Below, piece after piece: positions 55,061 to 64,000 of a stretch of DNA of 64,000 nucleotides. Within the stretch, counting starts at the first letter, position 1; the number at the start of each line of letters is the position of its first letter. Made by a program: the position numbers and the translations under genes. The notes beneath the pieces are model-generated. The model did no database searches and was not told where the DNA came from. It worked only from the letters and a program-made list of their open reading frames with translations. The stretch is from Oreohelix idahoensis (Eukaryota; Mollusca; Gastropoda; Stylommatophora; Oreohelicidae), in the NCBI GenBank assembly GCA_024509875.1, contig JAMPIV010018785.1, forward strand, positions 682,001-746,000, given 5' to 3'.

Positions 55061-57256
55061 GACCTTTAATTTTGTGGACCTATGTGTCCATGCACCGGTA
55101 TGGTCTCTTCCACTCGAAGCTCTATAGTGATGATTTTTCTTCCCAGAATTTTCATTCACAAAACGACCGCTACCAATTTTTCTCTTGGGGCTGTCTCCCC
55201 ACTTAGAATTCTTGGTGAGAGATTTCCTCTCTACATCCTCTTCCTCCAGTTTGTTTAAGTCCGATTGAGGGATTTCCGGCTTATCCTGGGGTAAGACATC
55301 TTTTTGCACTCTCCGCATAGTGGCCATTGTAAAACAGTTAAGTGAAGCTTGTCCGTGAAAAGGGGCTTCCCATTCCCTTTGGTCCACTTTATCAAATTTA
55401 TTTCTCTTTCTATTGTCAGGCCTACGGTTGCCCCGTGGCGTGTCCAGGTCCTGATCAATGTTCCCACTTGTGGGTGTTCCCTCATGTGCTATGCTACACC
55501 TTTCTACAAAATTCTCAATGTCCCACCTTGCCTTGGGCCAATAATAATTGTGAGCCACCTTTTGGATGATGGAACCTATTTTCTCATGGTCCCCATCTGG
55601 TTTCACATGTAGGCTCCTTATTAATTCTGCCCTATATCTTTTAGGAAGTACCAGCTGTCCCTGACCTTTGGATCTAGCTCCAGTCTTCCTATACATCAAC
55701 TTGTTTTTCATGTAAAAATCTCCCTTGCCTGGAGTTGTATGACAAGTTGACAATTTCCTGAAACAAGGCTTGAGGGTCTTATCCCCAGCCTGTGCCTTCC
55801 TCATCTCTTCTGGAGTGGTATCCAACATAATATCCTCCTCCTGTCTTGAGGTTGACCTGACCTGAAGGGTGGCCATAACTATAGGGTTCCTTCTGCAACG
55901 GTCAGTGTCATGATTGTTCATTTTACAATTTTTACACCACCTTTTCCCTTGGTTGAAAGATTTTCTTTCATCATATTTCCTTTCATCGAATTGTGGGGTT
56001 TTATTTTTATTGTCATACCGTGGCCTATCAAATTGGTGCTTACCTTTGTTTTGATCTCTAGGATCAAATTTATTAAAGTTCTGTGGTGCCCTAAAATTTT
56101 CCAGCTGTTTCTTTTTATTACCTGATACTTCTGCCTGAGCTGCTTGATACCTTTCAGCAACATTTAGCAACTCACCCAGCCTCTCTGCACCTTGTTCCAT
56201 GAGAAACTTTCTCAGGTCTGGAGCCATGGACTCTCTTAATTGTTCTATAAGGACCATTTCCTTAAGATCTTGGGTTTTCTCCAGAGAAGTCCATTTCTCC
56301 AAGTATGTCTCTATTCGTGCAGAGAACTGGTGGTAGGTTTCACCTGACAGTAGTTTAGCATTCCTAAATTTTTTCCTATAAAACTTTGCGTTCTTTTCAT
56401 ATCTTAACAAAAGAGCCTGCTTTAGCATGTCATAATTTTCCTGATCACCTCTGCTCATTTTGGCAAAAACTTCATAAGCTGCCCCACGAAGCCCTTGAGA
56501 TAACTTTAAGCTCCACCTTTCTCTCTCTAACCCATATGTGGTAGCTAATAGTTCATATCTATTTAGATAGCTCTCAATATCATCGTCTTTCTCAACAAAA
56601 TGATCTAAATGAAAATTCATAGCTGAGGTTGAGGCTCCCTGGCTAGCAGTGGCATCAGAGGCAAAGGGACTGGCACCATTTTCAGGAGCATGGCCTTGAA
56701 ACTCAAACTCCCTTAGTCGTAACTCATGTTCCCTTTGTAATCTTTTATCTTCTGCTTCCCTTTCTGCAGCTAATCGCTTGTCTTTCTCAACAAAATGATC
56801 TAAATGAAAATTCATAGCTGAGGTTGAGGCTCCCTGGCTAGCAGTGGCATCAGAGGCAAAGGGACTGGCACCATTTTCAGGAGCATGGCCTTGAAACTCA
56901 AACTCCCTTAGTCGTAACTCATGTTCCCTTTGTAATCTTTTATCTTCTGCTTCCCTTTCTGCAGCTAATCGCTTGTCTTCCCTTTCTGCAGCCTGTCTTC
57001 TTTCCTCGGCTTCCCTTTCTGCAGCCAATCTTTTGTCTTCTCTTTCTGCCTCCAATTTCTTAGCCTCAGCCTCAATCTGCAACCTCTTAGTCTCAGCCTC
57101 TAATTTTCTTTCGGCCTCTTTTTCTAATCTTCTTTCTTCCCGTTCAATATATTTGTCACATTCAGCAGTGACATAAGCAATCATAATTTGCCCGTCCATT
57201 CCTAACTCTTTCGCAGTCTGTACAGCAGCAGATCGAAATTTTGCCAAGTCGGCCAT
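55052..57256 (-). CDS. Chimeric Gag of element B: no protease, integrase core replaced
   Basis: A continuous 734-codon frame from ATG at 57256 (MADLAKFRSAAVQTAKELGM). The N-terminal ~120 residues form a Glu/Lys/Arg coiled coil. A 65-residue block (DKRLAAEREAEDKRLQREHE through HLDHFVEKD) is duplicated in tandem, at a DNA offset of exactly 195 bp. The Gag core follows (ESYLNRYELLATTYGLERE), then a CCHC knuckle (WCKNCKMNNHDTDRCRR). The knuckle is joined directly to VMATLQVRSTSRQEED, which in element A comes after the protease, so the protease is deleted in frame. Next is the integrase zinc-binding remnant (GDHEKIGSIIQKVAHNYYWP, RCSIAHEG), then the ~130-residue basic tail shared with element A. 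Confidence 0.9.
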   Translation of the reverse strand: MADLAKFRSAAVQTAKELGMDGQIMIAYVTAECDKYIEREERRLEKEAERKLEAETKRLQIEAEAKKLEAEREDKRLAAEREAEERRQAAEREDKRLAAEREAEDKRLQREHELRLREFEFQGHAPENGASPFASDATASQGASTSAMNFHLDHFVEKDKRLAAEREAEDKRLQREHELRLREFEFQGHAPENGASPFASDATASQGASTSAMNFHLDHFVEKDDDIESYLNRYELLATTYGLERERWSLKLSQGLRGAAYEVFAKMSRGDQENYDMLKQALLLRYEKNAKFYRKKFRNAKLLSGETYHQFSARIETYLEKWTSLEKTQDLKEMVLIEQLRESMAPDLRKFLMEQGAERLGELLNVAERYQAAQAEVSGNKKKQLENFRAPQNFNKFDPRDQNKGKHQFDRPRYDNKNKTPQFDERKYDERKSFNQGKRWCKNCKMNNHDTDRCRRNPIVMATLQVRSTSRQEEDIMLDTTPEEMRKAQAGDKTLKPCFRKLSTCHTTPGKGDFYMKNKLMYRKTGARSKGQGQLVLPKRYRAELIRSLHVKPDGDHEKIGSIIQKVAHNYYWPKARWDIENFVERCSIAHEGTPTSGNIDQDLDTPRGNRRPDNRKRNKFDKVDQREWEAPFHGQASLNCFTMATMRRVQKDVLPQDKPEIPQSDLNKLEEEDVERKSLTKNSKWGDSPKRKIGSGRFVNENSGKKNHHYRASSGRDHTGAWTHRSTKLKVHM

Positions 57257-57420
57257 TGTCTAACATGCAAATGTAACAATTCAATCTTTCAATAATTATC
57301 TAAGGACACTACAGGCACTGAGAGCTCAACGTTATTTATTTTCACCCAAGGATACTTTTTAATTTCTATTATTCCCTGAAGTGAAATACCCCAAATATTT
57401 TTAATAGGGAAAGATTCAAA

Positions 57421-57440
57421 ATCCCGAGAGCGAGACCCCA
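57421..57440 (-). promoter_or_regulatory. Putative primer-binding site of element B
   Basis: On the minus strand, a few bases inside the 5' LTR, lies TGGGGTCTCGCTCTCGGGAT. Its complement ends in CCA, as a tRNA 3' end would. The tRNA is not identified. Confidence 0.5.
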
Positions 57441-57445
57441 ATATA

Positions 57446-59455
57446 TGTGGTAAAGTGGGATGTTATAAATATTTATAGGGGACTTAGTGTACTGACTGAG
57501 GTCAGCTGTGAAGGTATCTGTATCTAATAGCTGTAGTGTTTTACAGATAACCTTACTTGCTACCACATTATGCCTCAGTCAGAATTATTCTGGAATATTG
57601 TGATGACTACGTTAAATGTCTAGGGTATGTATATGATGAAGTGTAAGTCACAACAACAACAGACAGATAAACAATTTAATTTATTCCACCACACTTGACA
57701 ACACTGTGACACTCACACACATGTACCATTCTATAAGACTATCTTAAATGAGTCACTGGTAAATTTTCAAATATCAATATGTATTAAGCACTTTCATTAA
57801 TATATATGTCCTGATTCAACTACAAAGTGAACCAGGAATCACAATCAATTTTAATTACAATTTATATGTACAGGATTTATCAATATGAATCTTGTAGTGA
57901 CATATTTTATTAATATTATCTTATGTGTGTCAGTTGTGTAGTAGTAATATGAGGTAATACTGGTTTTTTTCAAGCTATGTTGTTATTTGTCATCATGACT
58001 TCAAGTGTTTGTTTATCTTGTAAGTAGTATGGGGAAAAGTTCACAGTCCCTATCAATTTAAACACTGTATTTTCCCTCTGGTTTATTATAAAGTCAGATT
58101 TTGAGGGGGGGCATAATGTTGAGCTCCACTGGCCACATAGGCTTATCTTTCGTGATGGCGGCAGGATAAGACTCCTCTGCTCGATAGCCTCCCTTTGTTC
58201 TGGAGACACCTCACTGGTCACTATCTGGACCCAGGAGTATGCTGTCAGCCTCTAGGTTCAGCAAAGCTCAGATCAGGTGCTGCTCAATAACTTTTGGACC
58301 ACGGTCCCACAATTCATGGAATAATACACAGTTACGTTGACTGGCACTGAATATAGCACAATTTCGATCTGCCGATGTCCCAGGCTTTTATTTAGAAAAA
58401 TATGCACTGGCGCTCAACACACTGGTTCTGTAGTAAGTTTATTTGAACATGTGGTGGTGACCTGACGCCTCTGATTGACTATATTCGCGGGTCTAACCAA
58501 TCGTGCCATGTTTACCCAATCGTTTGAAAAAAAAGTACTCCTACTCCCGTTTCCCCTGACAACAAAAGATAGTATTTATAGCCCGACTAATCGTGTTTAG
58601 CCTTACATTTATTGCGCTCCAATCAAATCGGATTTAACATGGAGACCCATTTCCCGTACAATGGTGGTGTGAAAATCTGCCACTGAGCGATTCTGATTTT
58701 GGTGTTGTCTGACATCCCTCACTATTTCTTTTGGCTATAATTTGGTAATTCCTAGACTATTTGCGTAACGTTTAACATATTCTTTGTCAGCAAGTCCTAA
58801 GGAACCCAAATATACAAATTTAAAGGAGCTAAGTGGCTGCGTTCAAAATATGCATTTTCTTCTACCTCCTGTTTACTTCGAATACGATGTGGTGTCTGGG
58901 TACTGTAATGTTTTCAAACGTAAACCAGTATAATGTCATGTTTCCTAATAAGCGTTTTGTGAGTTTTTAAAAACTAACTCTCGTGTTGTTTTTTATCACT
59001 GTCGATTTGAAAAAAGCTAGTGCTTGTGGCCTTACACGCGTGATGGTAGTAATTGTGTATCGCGAGACTGTGGTAGTATTGCCTGCGTTCCGGCTTTCAG
59101 CCTCTCCCTTTCTTTCTATCTTTAGTCCATCTGTCTTTCGTTTTTTGGTAACGTAGTGTATAAAATGACATGAATGGAATTTTAAATCTAGGTCATCTTG
59201 CGTATCTCAAGGTTTTTCTTAGAAATGGAGTACACAGTTTATTGTGTTGGGGAAACGCGTGTATGCTGCAGAAGGCTTTTACTATCAACGTGAAACGTTA
59301 CAATTTGCAGACGAAGGAGAAAACAAGTGGGATTTCGAGTACAGTCATTGTGACAGCACTGTTCTTTACCATTCTTCTTTCCTTTATTGAATTTATGTGT
59401 TAGGCTTTACATTTACCTGATAATTTATATATGTGGATTAGAATTTCTCACGACA
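57446..59455 (-). repeat. 5' LTR of element B (2010 bp)
   Basis: The partner of 51368-53390, with the same ends; followed by the CACTC duplication. Confidence 0.93.
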
Positions 59456-60063
59456 CACTCCCAAAGGAGCATAGGCTTTCAACAAACACATGCCAATTCT
59501 TCCTGTCATGTGCCATCACCTCAGTTCTTTCCACGTTCTCCTCAATTTCACCTCTGTTTCCAGCTCTCTTCTCCACGTGCTTATTGGTCTACCTCTGCCT
59601 CTCTTTCCCTGCGGGTTCCAGAACAAAGACTGCCTTGTAATGCTATCAACAGCTTTCCTCAGTGTGTGTCCTATCCATCGCCATCGTCTTCTTCTCATCT
59701 CTTGTTCCACTGGCACTTGTCTAGTTCTTGTCCTCAGTTCCACGTTGGTAACCTTGTCATACCATTTTAATCCCTCTATTCTACGCAAGCACCCATTTAT
59801 GAAAGTCTGTAGCTTTTTGGTTGTTGTCTTTGTTGTTCTCCATGTCTCAGAGCCATACAATAGGACTGACTTCACATTTGAGTTGAAGATTCTTAGTTTC
59901 GTGTTGGATCCAATTTCTCTTGATCTCCATATATTTCCCAATGCAATGAAAGCTCCTCTTGCTTTTTGTATTCTTAGTTTGTTATCACTGTCTGTCCCTC
60001 CAACTTTGTCTATATTGCTGCCAAGTGTCGTAAATTTAGATAGGTTTGAAAAGATATGTATGG
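59456..60063 (-). pseudogene. LINE thumb and tail domain, interrupted at its 3' end by element B
   Basis: Minus strand: KLRIQKARGAFIALGNIWRS, TKLRIFNSNVKSVLLYGSET, CLRRIEGLKWYDKVTNVELR, RRWRWIGHTLRKAVDSITRQ, FWNPQGKRGRGRPISTWRRE. This is the C-terminal part of an endonuclease-RT LINE, 5'-truncated near 60063 and open over about 180 codons. Element B inserted next to its 3' end; the tail lies at 51331-51367. Same family as 49120-49556. The RT catalytic core is absent, so it is not functional. Confidence 0.82.
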
Positions 60064-61112
60064 TCCCGCCTAAGTAGGGTAGATGGTGATAAGTACGTGA
60101 GAAGTAAAGGTGTGAGAATAGATTTCACGAGTGAACAGTTTAAGGAGAAGATCTGTCTCTGGAATGAGTAGTTTCTCTAGTCCAGCCTATCTATACGGCT
60201 ATCTTATAGTATAAGACAATCTTGCACCTCCCTATATCTAGAACTATAAGTTTAACTAAACACACACACACACACAGCTATGTGACAACAAGACACACAC
60301 ACATGAAAAATGTATGGTAAATTGGGTATGGGTCTGACCAACACACAAAGTTAAGTTCTTTTGTTGTTCATTATCATTAAACTTTACAACATCGAATATC
60401 TAAAGAAAAGATCAAATACAATCAGAATTCATACATAGAAAAATAACAGAATACGTGTGCCCTCCCCTCATTGAGAGAAAAAAAAACCAACAAGTTAATA
60501 ACCCCAAAGGTCAAAGGTTAGCACTATGTTACATCATAGACAGTAAAGAAAAGAACAAAGTTCCTACTAGATGCTACTCAGTAAGTAAACAATATTTAAG
60601 CAAAACCAAAGGTGATACAGTTTCTGTAACTAAGAAATTATTCACTCTCTCTGTCTGACATACAGTGGCCACTCAATCACGCTTACCTAATCTGGGTGAT
60701 ATATCCCGTGGAAATACGTGTATCCTGAATACAAACTTCCAGTGTTTTATCTTCCAAATTTTGCCACAGTCCTTCCTCTATAATAAATAATATTTTATGA
60801 GGGGGGACGCCAAATTTGGTGGTTGATTCCTGGATGGACAAATGTCACCACGAATAGTTAATGTAGAAAAAAACCGCGATCTGTGTTCACAGTAAACAGT
60901 AGAAAATACTTACAGTCTTTTGAAACATCTGGTTGCTAAAACTGTTACAATTTATAACTGATGATGATGGTAAATCCTATCGGCTGGCTCTGTGGTGATT
61001 GCCGATTTTGAAACAGCGTAACACTTATGGATAAAATCCACTTGGTTAAGACTGTCAAAAGTCAGTTAGAAATGTTATTTTGGTTCCGCCACAGTGGGCT
61101 AATAAAAATTGA
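60064..61112. other. No recognisable gene (about 1 kb)
   Basis: Contains a short (CA)n run at about 60262-60278 and several short open frames without motifs. Confidence 0.4.
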
Positions 61113-62719
61113 ACAAATATCTGGGTATTTATACTTAAACTACTAGCGGCAAGTACACATAATGCAGTTGAATCTTGCAAACTAACTTATAACTTGTTAA
61201 ATAAAGAAGTGAAGACAAAAACTCGAAGAGATAAAAGACATTTCATCAATGAACTGGCCGTAGAAGCTGAAAATGCTGCAAGAACTGTTAATAGTAGGTG
61301 CCTTTATCAAATTACAAAACAACTATGTCACCAGCCTACTGATATGGAAACACCTGTTAAAGATAAATTAGGGAATCCAATACCAACAGAAAAAGAACAA
61401 ATGAAGAGATGGGCTGAGCACTTCATGGAGGTGCTAAACAGACCACCACCAACAGTAACATCTGATTTTAATAATGAAACACCCACAACCACCTTGCCAA
61501 TAACTTGCGATGAATTCACGCTGGACGAGATCAAACAAGCCGTTAAAAGATTTAAAAATTTTAAAGCTGCTGGAGTTGACGAAATTTCAGGCGAAATGAT
61601 TAAAGCAGTTAATGACAACAACCTCTTGAGAATTTTAGATATTATAAATGAAGTATGGAGAGAAGAACAACCACCACAACAATGGAAAGACAGTATTATT
61701 GTAAAGTTACCGAAGAAAGGTGATCTATCAGACTGTAATAACTGGCGTGGTATATCTCTATTATCAGTACCTGGAAAATTATTATGTTGCATGATGTTAG
61801 AAAGACTTAAATTGCATGCTGACGAAAAGATCAGAGAAGAACAAGCGGGTTTCAGGCCGAAACGATCATGTATTGATCAAATATTCACACTAAGAACAAT
61901 TATAGAAGAATCAGTGGAAATGCAATCACCACTTATTATCCCCTTCGTCGATTTTCAAAAAGCCTTTGATAGTCTACACCGCCCATCATTGTGGAAGATA
62001 CTTACAATCTATGGTTTTCCAACAAAATATGTGAATATAATCAAAGCGCTATATGACAATGCAAGATGTTGTGTTAGAACAAATAAAGGGAATACAGAAT
62101 GGTTTACAGTAGAAACAGGGGTGAAACAAGGCTGTATTATGTACCACTACTTTTTGGAATAGCTATTGATTGGGTTATGAGAAACTATACCCACAATGAA
62201 CAATTAGGTATAAAATGGACAAATGGAAAATTCCTGGGGGACCTGGATTTCGCAGATGATTTAGCATTCTTAAGTTCAACACCCAGACAATCCCAAGAAG
62301 CAGTAAATAATTTGTGTCATCTTTCGGTAAAAATAGGTCTCCAAATAAATGCCTCTAAAACTAAAGTTATGAACTTTTCTAACGAGACCTTTAATATCAT
62401 CCTGAACGGGGAAAAACTACAGAAAGTTGAAAGTTTCAATTATTTAGGCAGTAAAATGACTCAGGATGGTGACACAACAAGAGAAATTCATACTAGAATT
62501 GCTTTGGCAGCTAGCGCCTTCAATAGATTATCTAACATTTGGAAATTACGATCATGGAATATACATACCAAGCTTCGTCTGTTTAATTCAAATGTTATCT
62601 CAGTGTTAACATACGGCTGTGAGAGTTGGAAAATAACAAAATCATTGGAGAACAAGCTGAATACATTCGAGAACAAATGTCTTAGAAAACTCATGAACAT
62701 CAGTTGGAAAGAATTCTAG
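61113..62719 (+). pseudogene. Reverse transcriptase of LINE copy 2 (same family as 18031-20054)
   Basis: The frame opens at 61113 and becomes LINE-like by about 61190 (NKEVKTKTRRDKRHFINELA). RT motifs: KAAGVDEISGEMIKAV, KLPKKGDLSDCNNWRGISLL, EQAGFRPKRSCIDQIF, FVDFQKAFDSLHRPSLWKIL (uninterrupted; copy 1 has its SINE here), TGVKQGCIM, then a frameshift at about 62140. The other frame gives FGIAIDW, the catalytic FADD in LDFADDLAFLSS, and NYLGSKMTQDGD. A TAG at 62717-62719 replaces the Lys of copy 1 (SWKEF then TNRQ). The endonuclease is missing by 5' truncation. Two lesions make it inactive. Confidence 0.88.
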
Positions 62720-63046
62720 ACTAATCGACAAATAAGAGAAGACTCTAGGCAGAAATATGTCTCCAATTATATAAGGAAAAGACGATGGTCATATATCGGT
62801 CATATCCTACGAATGCAAAACAACAGAATACCATTGCAGGCACTAACTTGGGTTCCTGAGGGTAAGAAGAAAAAAGGAAGACCAAAAGAAACACTAAGAA
62901 GAACAATAATAAGAGAAGGAAGAACGTTGGGATTAAACAATGTGCAAGAGCTAAGAGGAGTGGCGTCACAACGTACAACCTGGAGAGCACTGGTTTCTGC
63001 CTTATGCGCCGTGTTTGGTGCTCAAAGAATTTATTATTATTGTTAT
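62720..63046 (+). pseudogene. C-terminal tail and (TTA)n end of LINE copy 2
   Basis: In the same frame after the TAG: RRWSYIGHILRMQNNRIPLQ, LTWVPEGKKKKGRPKETLRR, WRALVSALCAVFGAQRI, then (TTA)n at about 63029-63042. It is nearly identical to the matching end of copy 1. No target duplication was found. Confidence 0.85.
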
Positions 63047-63199
63047 ACGTCCAGTTAGCTTTACTATTTAAAATGTTAATTTGCCTCTTTGGCCAGTCCT
63101 GTTCACAACTGAACTTGGGGACACGTAAGCGAAGAAAAAGACAGTATATTAATATAATCAGCATATATACACACAAAAGCTGCGGTAGCAACATCAGAA

Positions 63200-63655
63200 T
63201 AAATAAGGCAAGAACAGATTTTTCAGCCTAAACAACATCTGGAATCCTCCTTTCACACAACATGCCTAAGAAAAATTAACCGAATCTTTTGGCCGAATAC
63301 CATCACCAACCAAGATCTGCTTACTCGGAGTAAGCAAGAGGACATGCACACCATCATAGCTGGCAGACGCTGGAGCTGGGTTGGCCATGTCCTCAGAAGA
63401 GACCCCGATGCCATCACAAGAACAGCTATGCTTTGGACCCCTGAAGGAAAACGAAAGAGAGGCCGACCAAAAACAACCTGGTGGAGGACTGTGGAGGCTG
63501 AGATGCAAAGAATGAACCAGAGTTGGGGCACTGTACGAAGGATGGCCGCCGACCGAGCAAAGTGGAATCAATTTGTTGTTGCCCTACAAGACGCCACTAG
63601 GCATGATGGCCACTGACTGCTTTGACGGTCGGCGGCTAAGGATCAAAGAAAAAAA
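63200..63655 (+). pseudogene. 3' fragment of the 39703-43012 LINE family
   Basis: INKARTDFS and NNIW-like sequence are joined by an internal deletion of about 100 codons to SSFHTTCLRKINRIFWPNTI, then MHTIIAGRRWSWVGHVLRRD, KRKRGRPKTTWWRTVEAEMQ and NQFVVALQDATRHDGH, stopping at 63616. A 3' UTR and A-rich tail follow to about 63655. It matches the C-terminus of the full LINE closely. Non-functional. Confidence 0.85.
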
Positions 63656-63699
63656 GAAAACCACTTTAATGGCAATGCCTTTTTTGAAGTATTTAAAAA

Positions 63700-63816
63700 A
63701 AAAAATGAATATCTGAATAAATTAAGCCATTCACCTTTCATTCACCGCTCTAGTTTGACCCCCAAAATAATTGTATTAACCCTTGGGTGAACCATTCACC
63801 AGTTTAAGAAGCACTG
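63700..63816. mobile_element. Possible hAT right end
   Basis: Read inward from 63816: CAGTGCTTCTTAAACTGGTG, a hAT-type terminus, followed outside by ATCTACAC, which fits the hAT target pattern. No left end was found, so this is weak. The remainder to 64000 has no recognisable feature. Confidence 0.3.
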
Positions 63817-64000
63817 ATCTACACTGCCAATGTCTTTTCGTAGTCCACAAATCCAATTTTATTTCAGACTTTGTTCTACTATTATTCTCAACAAATGTGG
63901 CACCTGGTCTGTACCGGATCAGTTTTGTCGAAAACTTGATTGTTCATCTCTCAGTTGCTTGCCTATGAACTCTTTTAGTCTCTCAAGGATTATTCTTGGT

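Larger units (their letters stand above)
51368..59455 (-). mobile_element. Gmr1-like LTR retrotransposon, element B: recent, non-autonomous
   Basis: LTRs at 51368-53390 and 57446-59455 differ at roughly ten substitutions plus a few short indels by eye. A 5-bp target duplication CACTC lies at 51363-51367 and 59456-59460. The interior is 4.06 kb. It has an open 734-codon Gag-derived frame, no protease, no integrase core, an RT with intact motifs, and an RNase H joined after a deletion. A purine tract AAGTGGGGAGGATT abuts the 3' LTR (minus strand). The foreign segment in place of the integrase core is the same as in element A, so the element moved after losing the core, using enzymes supplied by relatives. 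Confidence 0.93.

Overview
The window is non-coding, repeat-dense DNA from an invertebrate animal, most likely a mollusc or another lophotrochozoan. That placement is an inference from the mix of Gmr1-like LTR retrotransposons, several non-LTR LINE families with short tandem-repeat tails, hAT transposons, tRNA-derived SINEs and long TA arrays; no taxon-diagnostic gene is present. I find no host gene exon, rRNA or functional tRNA. Nearly everything recognisable is a mobile element, a remnant of one, or a tandem array.

Four LTR elements belong to one unusual group. All have Ty3/gypsy-type enzymes, but the integrase lies upstream of reverse transcriptase (Gag-PR-IN-RT-RH), the order known from Gmr1-like elements. 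Element D (window start, + strand) is cut by the window edge and has lost RT and most of RNase H. Element A (7997-17305, - strand, target duplication ATGTC) and element B (51368-59455, - strand, CACTC) are complete end to end, but both have the integrase catalytic core replaced by the same unrelated basic segment; B has also lost its protease. Element C (26953-36091, + strand, ACGGG) is young: its 1.14-kb LTRs differ at about three places, its reading frames are open, and it has an intact D,D-35-E integrase, a DSG protease, a YLDD RT and an RNase H.

LINEs: a nearly full-length endonuclease-RT LINE (39703-43012, one nonsense codon), two copies of a second family (18050-20054 and 61113-63046; one carries a SINE), 3' fragments of at least four further families, and two RNase-H-bearing LINE ends (1195-2110 and 4987-5507). 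DNA transposons: a hAT element with a decayed transposase (46066-48894, perfect 8-bp duplication TTCTAACG), a small hAT-like shell that hosts element A (7753-17838), and a single hAT-like end near 63816. SINEs: three copies of one poly(A) family (19121-19494, 21849-22222, 24514-24840) and a second tRNA-like SINE split by later insertions.

The insertions are deeply nested, so their order can be read: SINE, then LINE 3' end, then element C (26741-36260); hAT shell, then element A; LINE 3' end, then element B; LINE into LINE (50273-51272); LINE into minisatellite (39141-43070 and 4770-7480). Tandem arrays include a 23-bp minisatellite of about 2.7 kb, a 27-bp GAT-rich array that seems to have grown from the tail of a dispersed repeat, and 22-, 24-, 32- and 131-bp arrays. 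The remaining stretches (about 2.1-4.0, 20.1-21.0, 36.3-39.0, 43.1-46.0 and 60.1-61.1 kb) show no gene I can support.
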